DNA of 64,000 nt from Cytobacillus citreus (GTDB taxonomy: Bacteria; Bacillota; Bacilli; Bacillales; Cytobacillaceae): assembly GCF_018343665.1 (NCBI RefSeq), contig NZ_JAGYPM010000001.1, forward strand, positions 963,619 through 1,027,618, given 5' to 3'. Below are positions 34,903 to 43,613 of this stretch, one piece after another (within the stretch, counting starts at the first letter, position 1; each line of letters starts with the position of its first letter). The notes beneath the pieces were generated by a model. The model searched no databases, had not been told where the DNA came from, and worked only from the letters and a program-made list of their open reading frames with translations. Both the position numbers and the translations under genes were made by a program.

Positions 34903-35670
34903 TTAATCTGTATATTTCCATTTTAAAACGCGTTTTTCTATTAATGAAATGAGTGCAAACATAAGTATGCCAAGCAAAGTAAGAATGGTAATTGCCGCAA
35001 ATACTCCCTCAGAATTTAAATTACCAGACATTCGACGGCTGTAATATCCAAGCCCTTCACTTGCTCCTAACCATTCGCCAATTGTCGCTCCGACTAAGGC
35101 ATATACGATTGCAAGCTTTAACCCTGAGAAAAAAGAGGGCATTGCCATCGGAATATTAAGCTTTTTGAAGATAGACATGCGGGTTGCCCCCATCGAACGT
35201 AGTAATTCGATATATTCCTTATCACTTGATTTAAGTCCATCATATGTACCAACAACGATTGGAAAAAAAGAAATTAGTACAGTCACAGCAACCTTGCTCC
35301 AAATTGTATAACCAAACCAGAGAACAAAAATTGGTGACAGTGCAATGATAGGGATCATCTGTGATATTAATACCGCAGGATAAAGAGTTTTTTCCACTAT
35401 TTTTGAAAAAAACATACCTACTGCTAATCCAACTCCACCAACAACAGCTATGACAAAGCCAATTAGAAATTCAAGCAAGGTTGCAGGCAAATGCTCTAAA
35501 AATAACGGCTTCCAATTTTCTATGATTGATGTGATTACACTCGTAGGCGCCGGAATGATAAAGGCAGGAATGAGCTCTGATCGAACGAGGTATTCCAGCA
35601 AAATAAAAATAATAAGGGTAAAAATGAGAAACAGACTATATGTTTGCAGCCATTGTTTAATTTGTTTCAT
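34903..35670 (-). CDS. thiX: ABC transporter permease (ThiX-like)
   Basis: This 255-residue protein has six membrane helices and the EAA loop SSDKEYIELLRSMGATR. It forms the membrane channel for the pyrimidine precursor with the ATPase encoded just upstream and the lipoprotein downstream. ATG 35670 lies six bases after AAAGGA and 14 bp inside the end of the ATPase gene. Taurine- and nitrate-type permeases share the fold; the operon decides the assignment. Confidence 0.85.
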   Translation of the reverse strand: MKQIKQWLQTYSLFLIFTLIIFILLEYLVRSELIPAFIIPAPTSVITSIIENWKPLFLEHLPATLLEFLIGFVIAVVGGVGLAVGMFFSKIVEKTLYPAVLISQMIPIIALSPIFVLWFGYTIWSKVAVTVLISFFPIVVGTYDGLKSSDKEYIELLRSMGATRMSIFKKLNIPMAMPSFFSGLKLAIVYALVGATIGEWLGASEGLGYYSRRMSGNLNSEGVFAAITILTLLGILMFALISLIEKRVLKWKYTD

Positions 35671-36403
35671 GGGCAATCCTTTTCTCCAGATTATGTCTTA
35701 AAGTAATAAGTTCCATTTCGTGCAGCATTTCAGGGTGGCGTGGCCGAGACAGATTTACAGGAATATCATCCAGTGTTTTATCCAAATGTAATAAAAGAAT
35801 TCGATCACTTAAAAAACACGCTTCCTCTAAATCATGTGTGATAAATAAAATCGTTTTATTTAACTCCTGCCAAATAGACAACAGCCATGTTTGCATATCT
35901 TTTTTTGTTAACGCATCAAGTGCACCAAAAGGCTCATCAAGCAATAACAAATCTTTCCCCGTTAATAGAGCACGCAAAAATGCTGCCCTTTGTCTCATTC
36001 CGCCTGACAGCTGATCTGGCAGCGCATTCTCGTAAGCGAGTAATCCTACACGGTCAAGCCAGCTTCTTGCCTCATCCTTCGTTATTTGTAGATCCTTTTG
36101 AATCTCCGATGCAATCATAATATTCTCTATAATTGTTCTCCATGGGAGCAGAAGATCTCGCTGTGGCATGTAGCCAACATCCCCAAGTGTGATTGCTTTT
36201 CCATTGATTAGGATTTCGCCTTCATCTTGTTTAAGCAGGCCTGTAATTAATTTTAAAATCGTACTTTTCCCAGTGCCGCTTTTTCCAATTAATGAAACGA
36301 AATCTCCATTTCTTACTTCCATATTTAAATCAGAAATAACTTTATTTTTTTGATTTGCTTCATTCCTAAATGTATAGGAAACATTTTTTAACACGAGTGT
36401 CAT
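35657..36403 (-). CDS. thiZ: ABC transporter ATP-binding protein (ThiZ-like)
   Basis: This 248-residue ATPase has Walker A GKSGTGKST (residues 38-46), the signature DQLSGGMRQRAAF, Walker B LLLLDEPFGALD and the switch His in FITHDLEEA. It powers the transporter formed with the ThiX-like permease and ThiY-like lipoprotein. It begins 18 bp after tenA and overlaps the permease gene. The SsuB/TauB group is close in sequence, and thiamine-precursor transport is concluded from its place under TPP riboswitches. Confidence 0.85.
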   Translation of the reverse strand: MTLVLKNVSYTFRNEANQKNKVISDLNMEVRNGDFVSLIGKSGTGKSTILKLITGLLKQDEGEILINGKAITLGDVGYMPQRDLLLPWRTIIENIMIASEIQKDLQITKDEARSWLDRVGLLAYENALPDQLSGGMRQRAAFLRALLTGKDLLLLDEPFGALDALTKKDMQTWLLSIWQELNKTILFITHDLEEACFLSDRILLLHLDKTLDDIPVNLSRPRHPEMLHEMELITLRHNLEKRIAHETN

Positions 36404-36421
36404 CTTTTCACCAACTTGTTT

Positions 36422-37111
36422 TTAGATCGGCCAATCTTGTTTATAATAGTTCATATCCCAAAATAAGTATTCATATTTTGATGCCATTTGAAAGTGCTCC
36501 TCAAGTATGGTTAACTCACGCTCAGGTTTCCCTTCCGCAAGCTCATCCATCAGTTGAATTAACCATTTTGCACCTTCTCCAAATGCTTCTGAATCATATG
36601 TTTCAATCCATTTAGCATAACGATTTGTTGATAGATGTTCTCCATATTGCTTTCTTAGTAATTTGCCGATTTCCCAATAATCCCATGCACAAGGAAGTAA
36701 ACAGGATACAAGCTCTGCTAAACTACCATTCTGGGCAACATTCAACATATATCTTGTATAGGCTAAATTGACAGGTGTAGGTTTTGTTGCTTCAAGTTCT
36801 TCACGGGTAATACCGAATTCTGCTGCAAATTGGCGATGTAATTCCATTTCAAAATGAAGTGTTTCATGAAGGGTTTGTGCGAAATTTCCCATCATATTTA
36901 AATCATGAGCTTTCATTACGCCTACCGCAAAAAGCTTTGAATAGTCAATTAAATAAACGTAGTCTTGCTTCATATAATGGATGAATTTTTCTTCATCCAA
37001 AGTCCCTTTTCCAAGTTCTTGTACAAATGGGTGCTGATGGTTTTTCTCCCAAATTGGCTTAACATTTTCAAATAACCTTTCAGTGAATTTTTTCGTTTTT
37101 ACAGTTTCCAT
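36422..37111 (-). CDS. tenA: Aminopyrimidine aminohydrolase / thiaminase II
   Basis: This 229-residue helical protein has FVQELGKGTLDEEKFIHYMK, the Cys in AELVSCLLPCAWDYWEIG (nucleophile region), and the Glu and Tyr of the TenA pocket near the C-terminus (LFWDMNYYKQDWP). It hydrolyses aminomethyl-HMP from degraded thiamine to HMP for reuse. ATG 37111 follows AGGAGGAG. It is the first gene after the tandem TPP riboswitches and is followed by the precursor transporter, the arrangement of a base-degraded-thiamine salvage operon. Confidence 0.95.
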   Translation of the reverse strand: METVKTKKFTERLFENVKPIWEKNHQHPFVQELGKGTLDEEKFIHYMKQDYVYLIDYSKLFAVGVMKAHDLNMMGNFAQTLHETLHFEMELHRQFAAEFGITREELEATKPTPVNLAYTRYMLNVAQNGSLAELVSCLLPCAWDYWEIGKLLRKQYGEHLSTNRYAKWIETYDSEAFGEGAKWLIQLMDELAEGKPERELTILEEHFQMASKYEYLFWDMNYYKQDWPI

Positions 37112-37187
37112 TTCAATTCTCCTCCTGAATAAATTGAGCTCTATTTTGCCTTACTGGAATAAACTGCATCTTTGGTAAATGCAGAAG

Positions 37188-37224
37188 AAAAAAAAGAAAA
37201 CCGCTTTCATATTGGAAAGCGGTT
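37188..37224 (-). terminator. Expression-platform terminator of the gene-proximal TPP riboswitch
   Basis: AACCGCTTTC and GAAAGCGGTT pair around a 6-base loop, followed on the minus strand by TTCTTTTTTTTCTTC. It lies between the proximal TPP aptamer and tenA, so it is the platform that TPP binding would allow to form. Confidence 0.9.
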
Positions 37225-37250
37225 AATGAAAGAAGTAATATATCTTTCAC

Positions 37251-37331
37251 TAAACCTACTTCCCTACGCTAGTATGAACTAGATCAGGTTCAAAGGGTTC
37301 TATCTCAGCCATTTAAGGCGCCCCTAGTAGA
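37251..37331 (-). promoter_or_regulatory. TPP riboswitch (proximal of two)
   Basis: The minus strand carries the thi-box features: TACTAGGGGCGCC at the 5' side, GGCTGAGATAGAACCC, then CCCTTTGAACCTGATCTAG and the closing CTAGCGTAGGGAAGTAG. CUGAGA and ACCUGAUC are the conserved pyrimidine- and diphosphate-sensing bulges. It is followed at once by its own terminator and then by tenA. Confidence 0.95.
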
Positions 37332-37352
37332 TTAATTCTATAGAATTTGTAA

Positions 37353-37391
37353 AAATCAAAAAATCCCCACTCAAAAACGTAAGAGTGGGGA
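37353..37391 (-). terminator. Expression-platform terminator of the distal TPP riboswitch
   Basis: CCCCACTC and GAGTGGGG form an 8-bp perfect stem with a 10-base loop, followed on the minus strand by ATTTTTTGATTTTTAC. It separates the two aptamers, so each has a full terminator of its own. Confidence 0.9.
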
Positions 37392-37419
37392 TAAATAAAC
37401 ATACGAATATTTTATCCAA

Positions 37420-37510
37420 ATGCCACTTCCCTACGCCAGTATAAACTAGATCAGGTTCAAAGGGTTAAGAACAGTTGTTCCATCTCAGTCTTATGCAGAC
37501 ACCCCTAGTG
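37420..37510 (-). promoter_or_regulatory. TPP riboswitch (distal, promoter-side)
   Basis: A second complete thi-box lies upstream of the first, reading ACACTAGGGGTGTCTGC, GACTGAGATGGAAC, CCCTTTGAACCTGATCTAG and ACTGGCGTAGGGAAGTGG on the minus strand. Its P3 arm is longer than in the proximal copy. Both aptamers keep all conserved positions I can check. Confidence 0.95.
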
Positions 37511-37529
37511 TACTTTTATCTTCATAAAT

Positions 37530-37557
37530 AGAATAGCATGAAATATTATTATTGCAA
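37530..37557 (-). promoter_or_regulatory. Candidate sigma-A promoter of the thiamine operon
   Basis: On the minus strand TTGCAA (37557-37552) and TATTCT (37535-37530) are separated by 16 bp, about 20 bp upstream of the first TPP aptamer. Both boxes differ from consensus by two bases or fewer. Confidence 0.45.
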
Positions 37558-37595
37558 GGAAAATAATTTGAAAGATAAGGATTTCCAAAAAAATG

Positions 37596-37625
37596 AATAT
37601 AAAAAGAGCTGTTTCAAACAGCTCT
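37596..37625 (-). terminator. Terminator after the branched-chain aminotransferase gene
   Basis: AGAGCTGTTT and AAACAGCTCT form a tight hairpin starting at the base after the stop codon, followed by TTTTATATTC on the minus strand. Confidence 0.85.
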
Positions 37626-38693
37626 CTATACTAAAACACGCCATCCAAATGGATCTACTATCGAGCCATTTTGTATGCCTGTTAAGGTCTCGTATAATTT
37701 TTTTGATAATGAACCTGTTTCTCCGTTATTAACAACAAGCTTCTCTTGCCAGAATAATTCTCCTATAGGTGAAATAACAGCTGCCGTACCTGTTCCGAAT
37801 GCTTCTTCTAATTTTCCTTCTTTACTAGCTTGATATATTTCTTCTATTGAAATTTTTCTCTCAATAACCGGAATATTCCAAAGCTTTAAAAGTTGGATAA
37901 TTGAATCACGGGTTATTCCATCTAAAATACTTCCATTAAGTTCTGGCGTAATGACTTCCCCATTAATCTTAAAGAATACGTTCATGCTTCCAACTTCTTC
38001 GATATACTTATTCTCTTTTCCATCTAGCCATAATACTTGCGAATAACCTGATTTGCTTGCAACTTCCTGCGCTTTTAAGCTAGCTGCATAGTTACCAGCT
38101 GTTTTCGCATTACCAGTTCCACCTCTAACAGCACGCACAAATTCCGTTTCAACTGCGATTTTTACTGGGTTAATGCCTTCTTTATAATATGCTCCTACTG
38201 GAGATAAGATAATGATAAATTGATAAGTTAATGAAGGTGAAACTCCTAAATGTGCTTCTGTCGAAATAATGAATGGACGAATATAAAGAGATGTTCCTTC
38301 TACATTTGGAACCCAATCTCTATCTACATTTAGTAATTGTTTTAAACCATAAAGAGCAAGCTCTTCATCAATTTGTGGCATACACAAGCGAGCGCTCGAT
38401 CGATTTAATCTTTCCATATTTTTATTAGGTCTAAATAGAAGGATTTGCTCATCTTTTGTCTGATATGCTTTTAGCCCTTCAAAAACAGTTTGCCCGTAAT
38501 GAAATATTGTGGCTGAAGGATCTAAAGTAATAGGTTGATAAGGAACAATTCGCGGATCATGCCAGCCTTTTCCTTCTGTATAATCCATGATAAACATATG
38601 ATCTGTAAAGTTCCTTCCAAACTGAAGATTGTCAAATGCTGGTTTTTGTTTTCTTTCATGACTAAGGTTCATTTCAATTTGATAGCCGTTCAT
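37626..38693 (-). CDS. ilvE: Branched-chain amino acid aminotransferase
   Basis: This 355-residue fold-type IV PLP enzyme has the [20 protein letters not shown] segment, [20 protein letters not shown], in which the lysine of GNAKTAGNY binds PLP, and [18 protein letters not shown]. It interconverts Leu, Ile, Val and their 2-oxo acids with 2-oxoglutarate. ATG 38693 has GGGAG seven bases upstream. It is monocistronic. Bacillus has two such enzymes (IlvE/YbgE and IlvK/YwaA); length and text fit either, so the symbol is generic. Confidence 0.9.
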   Translation of the reverse strand: MNGYQIEMNLSHERKQKPAFDNLQFGRNFTDHMFIMDYTEGKGWHDPRIVPYQPITLDPSATIFHYGQTVFEGLKAYQTKDEQILLFRPNKNMERLNRSSARLCMPQIDEELALYGLKQLLNVDRDWVPNVEGTSLYIRPFIISTEAHLGVSPSLTYQFIIILSPVGAYYKEGINPVKIAVETEFVRAVRGGTGNAKTAGNYAASLKAQEVASKSGYSQVLWLDGKENKYIEEVGSMNVFFKINGEVITPELNGSILDGITRDSIIQLLKLWNIPVIERKISIEEIYQASKEGKLEEAFGTGTAAVISPIGELFWQEKLVVNNGETGSLSKKLYETLTGIQNGSIVDPFGWRVLV

Positions 38694-38973
38694 CCTACTT
38701 CTCCCTGCCTTCTTATACTTTGTCGCTTTAAATTGTTAATCCAATCACTAAAAAAACACCTTAAAGAAAGGATAATTAATATTTTCAAATAATTTCATCT
38801 CGTGATTGTAATTACAATTATCCGACAATCTATAGGCTTTTGTCGAGAGGTTTTTGTAAATTTTTTAAATTATTTAATAATTCCACACTCTCTAATTACA
38901 ATTCCAGGTGAACTAGAAGTTTTATGATTTTTTCGGTTATATTTTAATGCAATTAATTATCAATTTGGACAGC

Positions 38974-39573
38974 TTACTTAAACCAGCCTTTTTCTTTTGA
39001 TTGAGTAATGGCTTCAATTCTATTCTTCACCTCAAGCTTTTCCATTATTTGGGAAATATAATTTCTCACTGTACCAGTCTTTATACTTAACTCATCAGCG
39101 ATCTCTTTCGTATTTTTACCATGAGCAACAAGTTCGAGTACCTCTTTTTCTCGTTCAGTCAATGGGTTTTCTTCACTGTACACGTCATCCATTAATTCCG
39201 GGGCGTATATTCTTCTACCAGACATGACAAATCTGATTGAACTAGCCAACTCTTCACTAGGGCTATCCTTTAATAAATAACCCCTAACTCCTGCCTTTAA
39301 AGCCCTTTGAAAATAACCAGTTCGCGCAAAGGTTGTTAAGATGATGACCTTGCAGCTTGTTTTTTTTAGTTCTTCAGCAGCTTCAAGGCCAGTTTTTTCG
39401 GGCATTTCGATATCCATAATGCAAACATCAGGCTGATATTTTTTTACTAGTGCAATTGCTTCTTCGCCTGTGCTCGCCTTTCCAACTACTTCCATATCAT
39501 CTTCAAGATTAAGCAGAGAACCTAATGCACCTAACATCATTCGTTGGTCTTCTGCTATGACAATTCGAATCAT
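38974..39573 (-). CDS. desR: LuxR/NarL-type response regulator, DesR-like
   Basis: This 199-residue regulator has a receiver domain with phospho-acceptor Asp54 (CIMDIEMPEKTG) and acidic pair EDQ at the start, then a C-terminal helix-turn-helix (NPLTEREKEVLELVAHGKNT, KEIADELSIKTGTVRNYISQ). Its ATG overlaps the kinase stop as ATGA. In Bacillus DesR~P turns on the membrane desaturase gene at low temperature, and here that gene is two positions upstream in the same orientation. Assignment as DesR rests on gene order and family. Confidence 0.85.
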   Translation of the reverse strand: MIRIVIAEDQRMMLGALGSLLNLEDDMEVVGKASTGEEAIALVKKYQPDVCIMDIEMPEKTGLEAAEELKKTSCKVIILTTFARTGYFQRALKAGVRGYLLKDSPSEELASSIRFVMSGRRIYAPELMDDVYSEENPLTEREKEVLELVAHGKNTKEIADELSIKTGTVRNYISQIMEKLEVKNRIEAITQSKEKGWFK

Positions 39574-40706
39574 TTTATCTCCTCCTTATCTGTCTGTTTT
39601 ATGACGCTAGGTACTTTCATGATTATGGTTGTGCCATTTGTTACAGTAATTTCAAGATTGCCGTTTACAAATTCAAGACGCTCTTTAATTCCTAATAGTC
39701 CATGTCCTTTTGTTAGGCTGTAATCATTTTGAATCCCTATTCCATTATCCTGTATTGTTATGCATATTTCATTTAATGTTTGTTCTATTTTTATTAGGCA
39801 TGTCGTAGCTTTACTATGCTTTACTATATTCGTAACTGCTTCTTTCATACACATGCTTAGTATATTTTCTAGAAAGATTGATACATTTACTAATTTTATT
39901 TCTTCAGGACAGATTAGATTTATTTGTGCAGCTTCAAGTAATTGCTTAATACGAATGATTTCCTCCTTCAAACGAATCCCTCGCATTTGGGAAACCATAT
40001 TTCGAACTTCATTTAAGGCAGTCCTAGCCGTTTGTTGTACATCCTTCATTTCATTGCGTGCATGTTCAGGATCTTTATACACGAGCTTACGCGCTAAATC
40101 ACTTTTCAGACCTATAAGTGATAGTTTTTGCCCTAGTGTATCATGGAGGTCCCTTGCAATTCGTTGACGTTCCTCTTGTTTTACAAGCTCTGCAATTCTC
40201 TTATTGGCATATTCCAGCTGAGCTTCAAGCTTTTCCTGCTTTTTCTTATTATATATATTGAATGGAAGCAGGATTACACTTATCCAAATAATAATGATAA
40301 AAGGCAATTGCGATAAAAATAGCTCATCCCTAAGGACGAAATTAAAGTTTATTGAAATGGTAGTAGACACTAAATGAATAATATAAATAGTCAAAAAAGC
40401 AATCCTGTTTTTAATATTTCCGTTATAGTAGGCAATATAAAAGGCGAAATACACAAATTGAAAAAGAATCGTCATTGTTATAGAAATACTAATCAGGACA
40501 CAGGCCCATAAATAAACAGGCCATTTTTTTGAGATGAACGCAAGACGAAGTGTGATAAAAAAAAGTATGGTCAGTATAATTCCGATGATAATATCAATGG
40601 TTGAAGAGGATTGAAAAATAAAATAGAAAGGCAAAATACTTATAACACTCCAAATGTATGGAGTAATCCCTGAACTTTTTAGAAAAGACAAATATTTTTT
40701 CAACAT
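39570..40706 (-). CDS. desK: Sensor histidine kinase, DesK-like membrane thermosensor
   Basis: This 378-residue protein has four to five membrane helices in residues 15-155 and then a HisKA_3 domain with the phospho-acceptor His188 in RIARDLHDTLGQKL. The ATPase domain has IQDNGIGI and GHGLLGIKERLEF. DesK senses membrane thickness and order and controls DesR phosphorylation. ATG 40706 lies after AAAGAGG, while the earlier ATG 40733 has no ribosome binding site. A terminator separates it from the desaturase gene upstream, so it may have its own promoter within 40707-40800. Confidence 0.85.
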   Translation of the reverse strand: MLKKYLSFLKSSGITPYIWSVISILPFYFIFQSSSTIDIIIGIILTILFFITLRLAFISKKWPVYLWACVLISISITMTILFQFVYFAFYIAYYNGNIKNRIAFLTIYIIHLVSTTISINFNFVLRDELFLSQLPFIIIIWISVILLPFNIYNKKKQEKLEAQLEYANKRIAELVKQEERQRIARDLHDTLGQKLSLIGLKSDLARKLVYKDPEHARNEMKDVQQTARTALNEVRNMVSQMRGIRLKEEIIRIKQLLEAAQINLICPEEIKLVNVSIFLENILSMCMKEAVTNIVKHSKATTCLIKIEQTLNEICITIQDNGIGIQNDYSLTKGHGLLGIKERLEFVNGNLEITVTNGTTIIMKVPSVIKQTDKEEIK

Positions 40707-40802
40707 AAAAACCTCTTTTTTGAAAATTGCCATTCATTCTGTAATGCTATTTTATCATAAATTGAAACTTCCATCATTGGGGGTTACAGCCCATTCATTT
40801 TC

Positions 40803-40845
40803 GTAAAAAAATGGCAAGGAGCTTTTTTCATTAAGCCTTGCCATT
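40803..40845 (-). terminator. Terminator between the desaturase and desK
   Basis: ATGGCAAGG and CCTTGCCAT form a 9-bp stem with a 16-base loop, followed by TTTTTTTACG on the minus strand. Part of the desaturase transcript should end here. Confidence 0.8.
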
Positions 40846-40857
40846 CGTAAATGTAAA

Positions 40858-41892
40858 TTAATTGAATTTGGAAATAAGTTGCTTTTCTTTTCGATTTTTC
40901 ATGATAGTAATAGCTTCTTTATAAGCAACAAATTTTTTATTATGTTCGTCCCATAGACGGAATTTTAGCGATTGTAAGCTTGTTTTCAATGATATGGTTG
41001 GCACATTATGCAATGGCTGCGTATTATTATGGGCATCTTCTAGCTTATAGTTAGGAACTTTTGGGCTTAAATGGTGTACATGGTGAAAACCTATGCTTCC
41101 AGTCATCCATTGCAGCGGTTTTGGAAGCTTATAAAATGAGCTCCCTTCTACAGCAGCTTTTACATATTCCCAATTTTCATCTTCTTCGAAATATGAATCT
41201 TCAAAAGTATGCTGAACGTAGAATAACCATATACCTGCAGCGCCAGAGATCAAAAAGATTGGAGCTTGCACTAGAAGAAATGCTTCCCAACCTACCGCCA
41301 TGCAAAGCAAGCTATATAAAGCTACTATTGAAATATTTGTAATATACGTATTTAGCCGTTCTTTCATTCGGGCATTTTTTCTATTGAATCTATTTTTTAT
41401 CAAGAATTGATAAATCGGGCCGAGACCAAACATGATAATAGGGTTTCGGTAAAGTCGGTAACCAATACGTTTCCAAAAAGATGCAGAAATATATTCTTCA
41501 ACTGTTAGCAGCCAAATATCTCCAACGCCGCGCTTATCAAGATTACTGCTTGTCGCATGGTGTACAGAATGGTCATGCTGCCATTGGCTAAATGGGAAAA
41601 TGGTGATAATCCCGGTTATCGTACCAAGGATTTTATTTGCTTTTCGATTTTTAAAAAAGGAATAGTGGCAGCAGTCATGAAAGATGATAAAAATTCGGAC
41701 TAATAAACCAGCAGCAATTATACTTATACCAAGTGTTAAAAAATAAGAAATAGATAAGCTTTTATATGCTAAAAACCATAAAATAATAAAGGGTACAATA
41801 GTGTTCAGAATCTGCATGATACTAGAATTTGTGTTAGGGTTTTCAAATGGGGACATTTGCTTTCTTAAATGAAGTTGCTTTTCTTTGGTCAT
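40858..41892 (-). CDS. des: Membrane fatty acid desaturase
   Basis: This 344-residue integral membrane protein has the three histidine boxes of acyl-lipid desaturases: HDCCH (about 72-76), HDHSVHH (about 106-112) and HHVHH in the C-terminal third (SIGFHHVHHLSPKVPNY). It introduces a double bond into membrane phospholipid acyl chains. ATG 41892 follows GGAAGGA, and ATG 41910 is less well placed. The desK-desR pair downstream and the CATGA repeats upstream reproduce the Bacillus cold-shock system. The bond position (delta-5 in B. subtilis) cannot be read from sequence. Confidence 0.9.
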   Translation of the reverse strand: MTKEKQLHLRKQMSPFENPNTNSSIMQILNTIVPFIILWFLAYKSLSISYFLTLGISIIAAGLLVRIFIIFHDCCHYSFFKNRKANKILGTITGIITIFPFSQWQHDHSVHHATSSNLDKRGVGDIWLLTVEEYISASFWKRIGYRLYRNPIIMFGLGPIYQFLIKNRFNRKNARMKERLNTYITNISIVALYSLLCMAVGWEAFLLVQAPIFLISGAAGIWLFYVQHTFEDSYFEEDENWEYVKAAVEGSSFYKLPKPLQWMTGSIGFHHVHHLSPKVPNYKLEDAHNNTQPLHNVPTISLKTSLQSLKFRLWDEHNKKFVAYKEAITIMKNRKEKQLISKFN

Positions 41893-41960
41893 ATGTGTAT
41901 CCTTCCTCATCTTTTCTTTTAATCATAAAGAAATGGAAAAGGCATTTGAAGGCATACGTG

Positions 41961-41988
41961 TCATGTATAAACCATGATAAATGTCATG
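41961..41988 (-). promoter_or_regulatory. Candidate DesR operator (three alternating TCATG/CATGA boxes)
   Basis: TCATG at 41961, CATGA at 41973 and TCATG at 41984 form two overlapping inverted repeats with 6-7-base spacers, about 70 bp upstream of the desaturase start. The placement fits cooperative binding of phosphorylated DesR; the box sequence itself was not checked against known sites. Confidence 0.5.
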
Positions 41989-42034
41989 TAGGGAAATTTA
42001 AAAATTGAAGTTGAAAAATTGGAGGCATAATAAG

Positions 42035-42391
42035 ATGAACAATTTTATGGACAAACTTGTGCACAAAACAAAATCAGCTATAAGTTCCACTTCTGCACAT
42101 TTGAAAGAAAGATTTTATACATTAACGGGAACCTCTTCAGCAACTGTTATACAAATTGCAGAATATATCCGCAATCATACCGATACAAAGGTAATGAAGA
42201 AAGAACTTTTAGGCCGAACTTTTTATTTTTACGATCTGAATGTGGAAGGGATACTTTATCATTTAGAAACAAAAAGTGATTATATTCTACAGCTTGATGT
42301 ACAGTTGGAAAACAAACAAATTGTAACATATCGCTCTTATCGGGATCATTTTAGCTTAAACATACCTATAAAATTCCCAGAGTTCACATAA
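42035..42391 (+). CDS. Uncharacterised protein (118 residues)
   Basis: A small soluble protein starts at ATG 42035 ten bases after GGAGG. It opens NNFMDKLVHKTKSAISSTSA with an amphipathic helix, then a mixed region with TLTGTSSATVIQIAEYIRNH and DYILQLDVQLENKQIVTY. I do not recognise the family. It is divergent from the desaturase gene across 140 bp that contain the candidate DesR boxes, so it might share temperature control, but this is only position. Confidence 0.6.
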   Translation: MNNFMDKLVHKTKSAISSTSAHLKERFYTLTGTSSATVIQIAEYIRNHTDTKVMKKELLGRTFYFYDLNVEGILYHLETKSDYILQLDVQLENKQIVTYRSYRDHFSLNIPIKFPEFT

Positions 42392-42420
42392 GAAAACCCC
42401 CATTCATCAGGGGGTTCACT
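42391..42420. terminator. Bidirectional terminator
   Basis: AACCCCC (42395-42401) and GGGGGTT (42410-42416) close an 8-base loop between two convergent genes. A-rich and T-rich flanks are short. Confidence 0.7.
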
Positions 42421-42422
42421 TC

Positions 42423-43337
42423 TTATGAGAATAAACCTTTTATACTTTCAAATAAATTTTTAAAAAAGTCACCAATTGCTTGTAGAAAGCCTTTATCACC
42501 AACGGCTTCATCAATGCGCTGCTTTATATCTTTAGAAATGTCTTCTAGCTGAGATTGTACATTATCAAAATTGATGTTAAGTGAACGCATTTTTTCAAAT
42601 AGATCAATTAGGAGCTGACGATCCTGATCACTTAATTTAATTTCAAGCGTTTGTAATTGTTCATTAATGATTTGTTCAATATCTTCCTTTGTAGCAGGAT
42701 TTTGTGCTGCTATTTCCTTCTTGATTTCGGTTAAGAGCTCGGTTACTTTATCTTGATTCATGCCTTCCTTATTTGCTAATTGAGTTGCCAAGCTAAGTTC
42801 CTCATTCGCTACCTCTGTATGCTCTGTATTAAGCCCTTCGCCATTTCCTTCATCATATGCTTTATATATTCCGACTAAGGCAGAATGGCCCGAGACTTTT
42901 ACTGGTGAAGCGACTTCAACAACAGCATCCTGGATTCCAGCAGTTAGAAGTGCATTGGCATACATTTCATCTGTCACTTCGGTAATATTTTCAGGTGTAA
43001 CTTGTCGAACGACAAGTCCTTCTCCTGCTTCTTTTCTTGTAATTTTTGCCGATGAATACATATTTGCATGTCGGTCACCATTAATATACTTCACAAGATC
43101 GTCTCCGGTAACGGTTATCTCCGTTACTTTGCTTGTATCCTTTACCCCTAATAATTTACGCACTTCTTCCTTTTGACTTGCTGATAATTTTTCACCATAT
43201 ACAACGATAGGCATACCAAATTTTTCATTGATGGCTTCTTCATTACTATCCCCATTCGACGCATTGGCATTTGTTCCGAAATTTAATGTTAGAATCAAAG
43301 AAAACGCAACTACTATCCATTTCATCAATTGTTTCAA
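42423..43337 (-). CDS. Secreted DUF1002 domain protein
   Basis: This 304-residue protein has a signal peptide (MKWIVVAFSLILTLNFGTNA, cleavage near ANA-SNG) and a DUF1002 region with the recurring SASQKEEVRKLLGVKD and VTVTGDDLVKYI-like text. Two similar halves of helices follow (LLTEIKKEIAAQ, IEQIINEQLQTLE), ending in an amphipathic FLQAIGDFFKNLFESIKGLF helix. TTG 43337 has GGAGAG eight bases upstream. It is probably exported or attached to the envelope. DUF1002 proteins have no established activity. Confidence 0.8.
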   Translation of the reverse strand: MKQLMKWIVVAFSLILTLNFGTNANASNGDSNEEAINEKFGMPIVVYGEKLSASQKEEVRKLLGVKDTSKVTEITVTGDDLVKYINGDRHANMYSSAKITRKEAGEGLVVRQVTPENITEVTDEMYANALLTAGIQDAVVEVASPVKVSGHSALVGIYKAYDEGNGEGLNTEHTEVANEELSLATQLANKEGMNQDKVTELLTEIKKEIAAQNPATKEDIEQIINEQLQTLEIKLSDQDRQLLIDLFEKMRSLNINFDNVQSQLEDISKDIKQRIDEAVGDKGFLQAIGDFFKNLFESIKGLFS

Positions 43338-43554
43338 TATTTACACTCTCCAATTAAATATAAATTGTCGTAAAGAACAATTTTTCATAATGCATATAGC
43401 ACTTTTAGAAATTTTATCACATTTTTCGTAAATCGTCCTATATTTAGCATTTTACTTGTTGATCGCCGAGTCCTTCTGACAAATGAATAGTTTTTCTTTT
43501 GTAATTGTGATTACAGATATATAATCTAACATTAGCACGTTAAACCTTTAGCCA

Positions 43555-43585
43555 AAAGAAAACAGACCTTTTCAAAGGTCTGTTA
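43555..43585 (-). terminator. Terminator after the 198-residue unknown gene
   Basis: AACAGACCTTT and AAAGGTCTGTT form an 11-bp perfect stem with a 2-base loop extended by A/T pairs, followed by TTCTTTTGGC on the minus strand. Confidence 0.8.
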
Positions 43586-43613
43586 AAGTTTGTTTTGCTA
43601 TCGGGAATAATTC

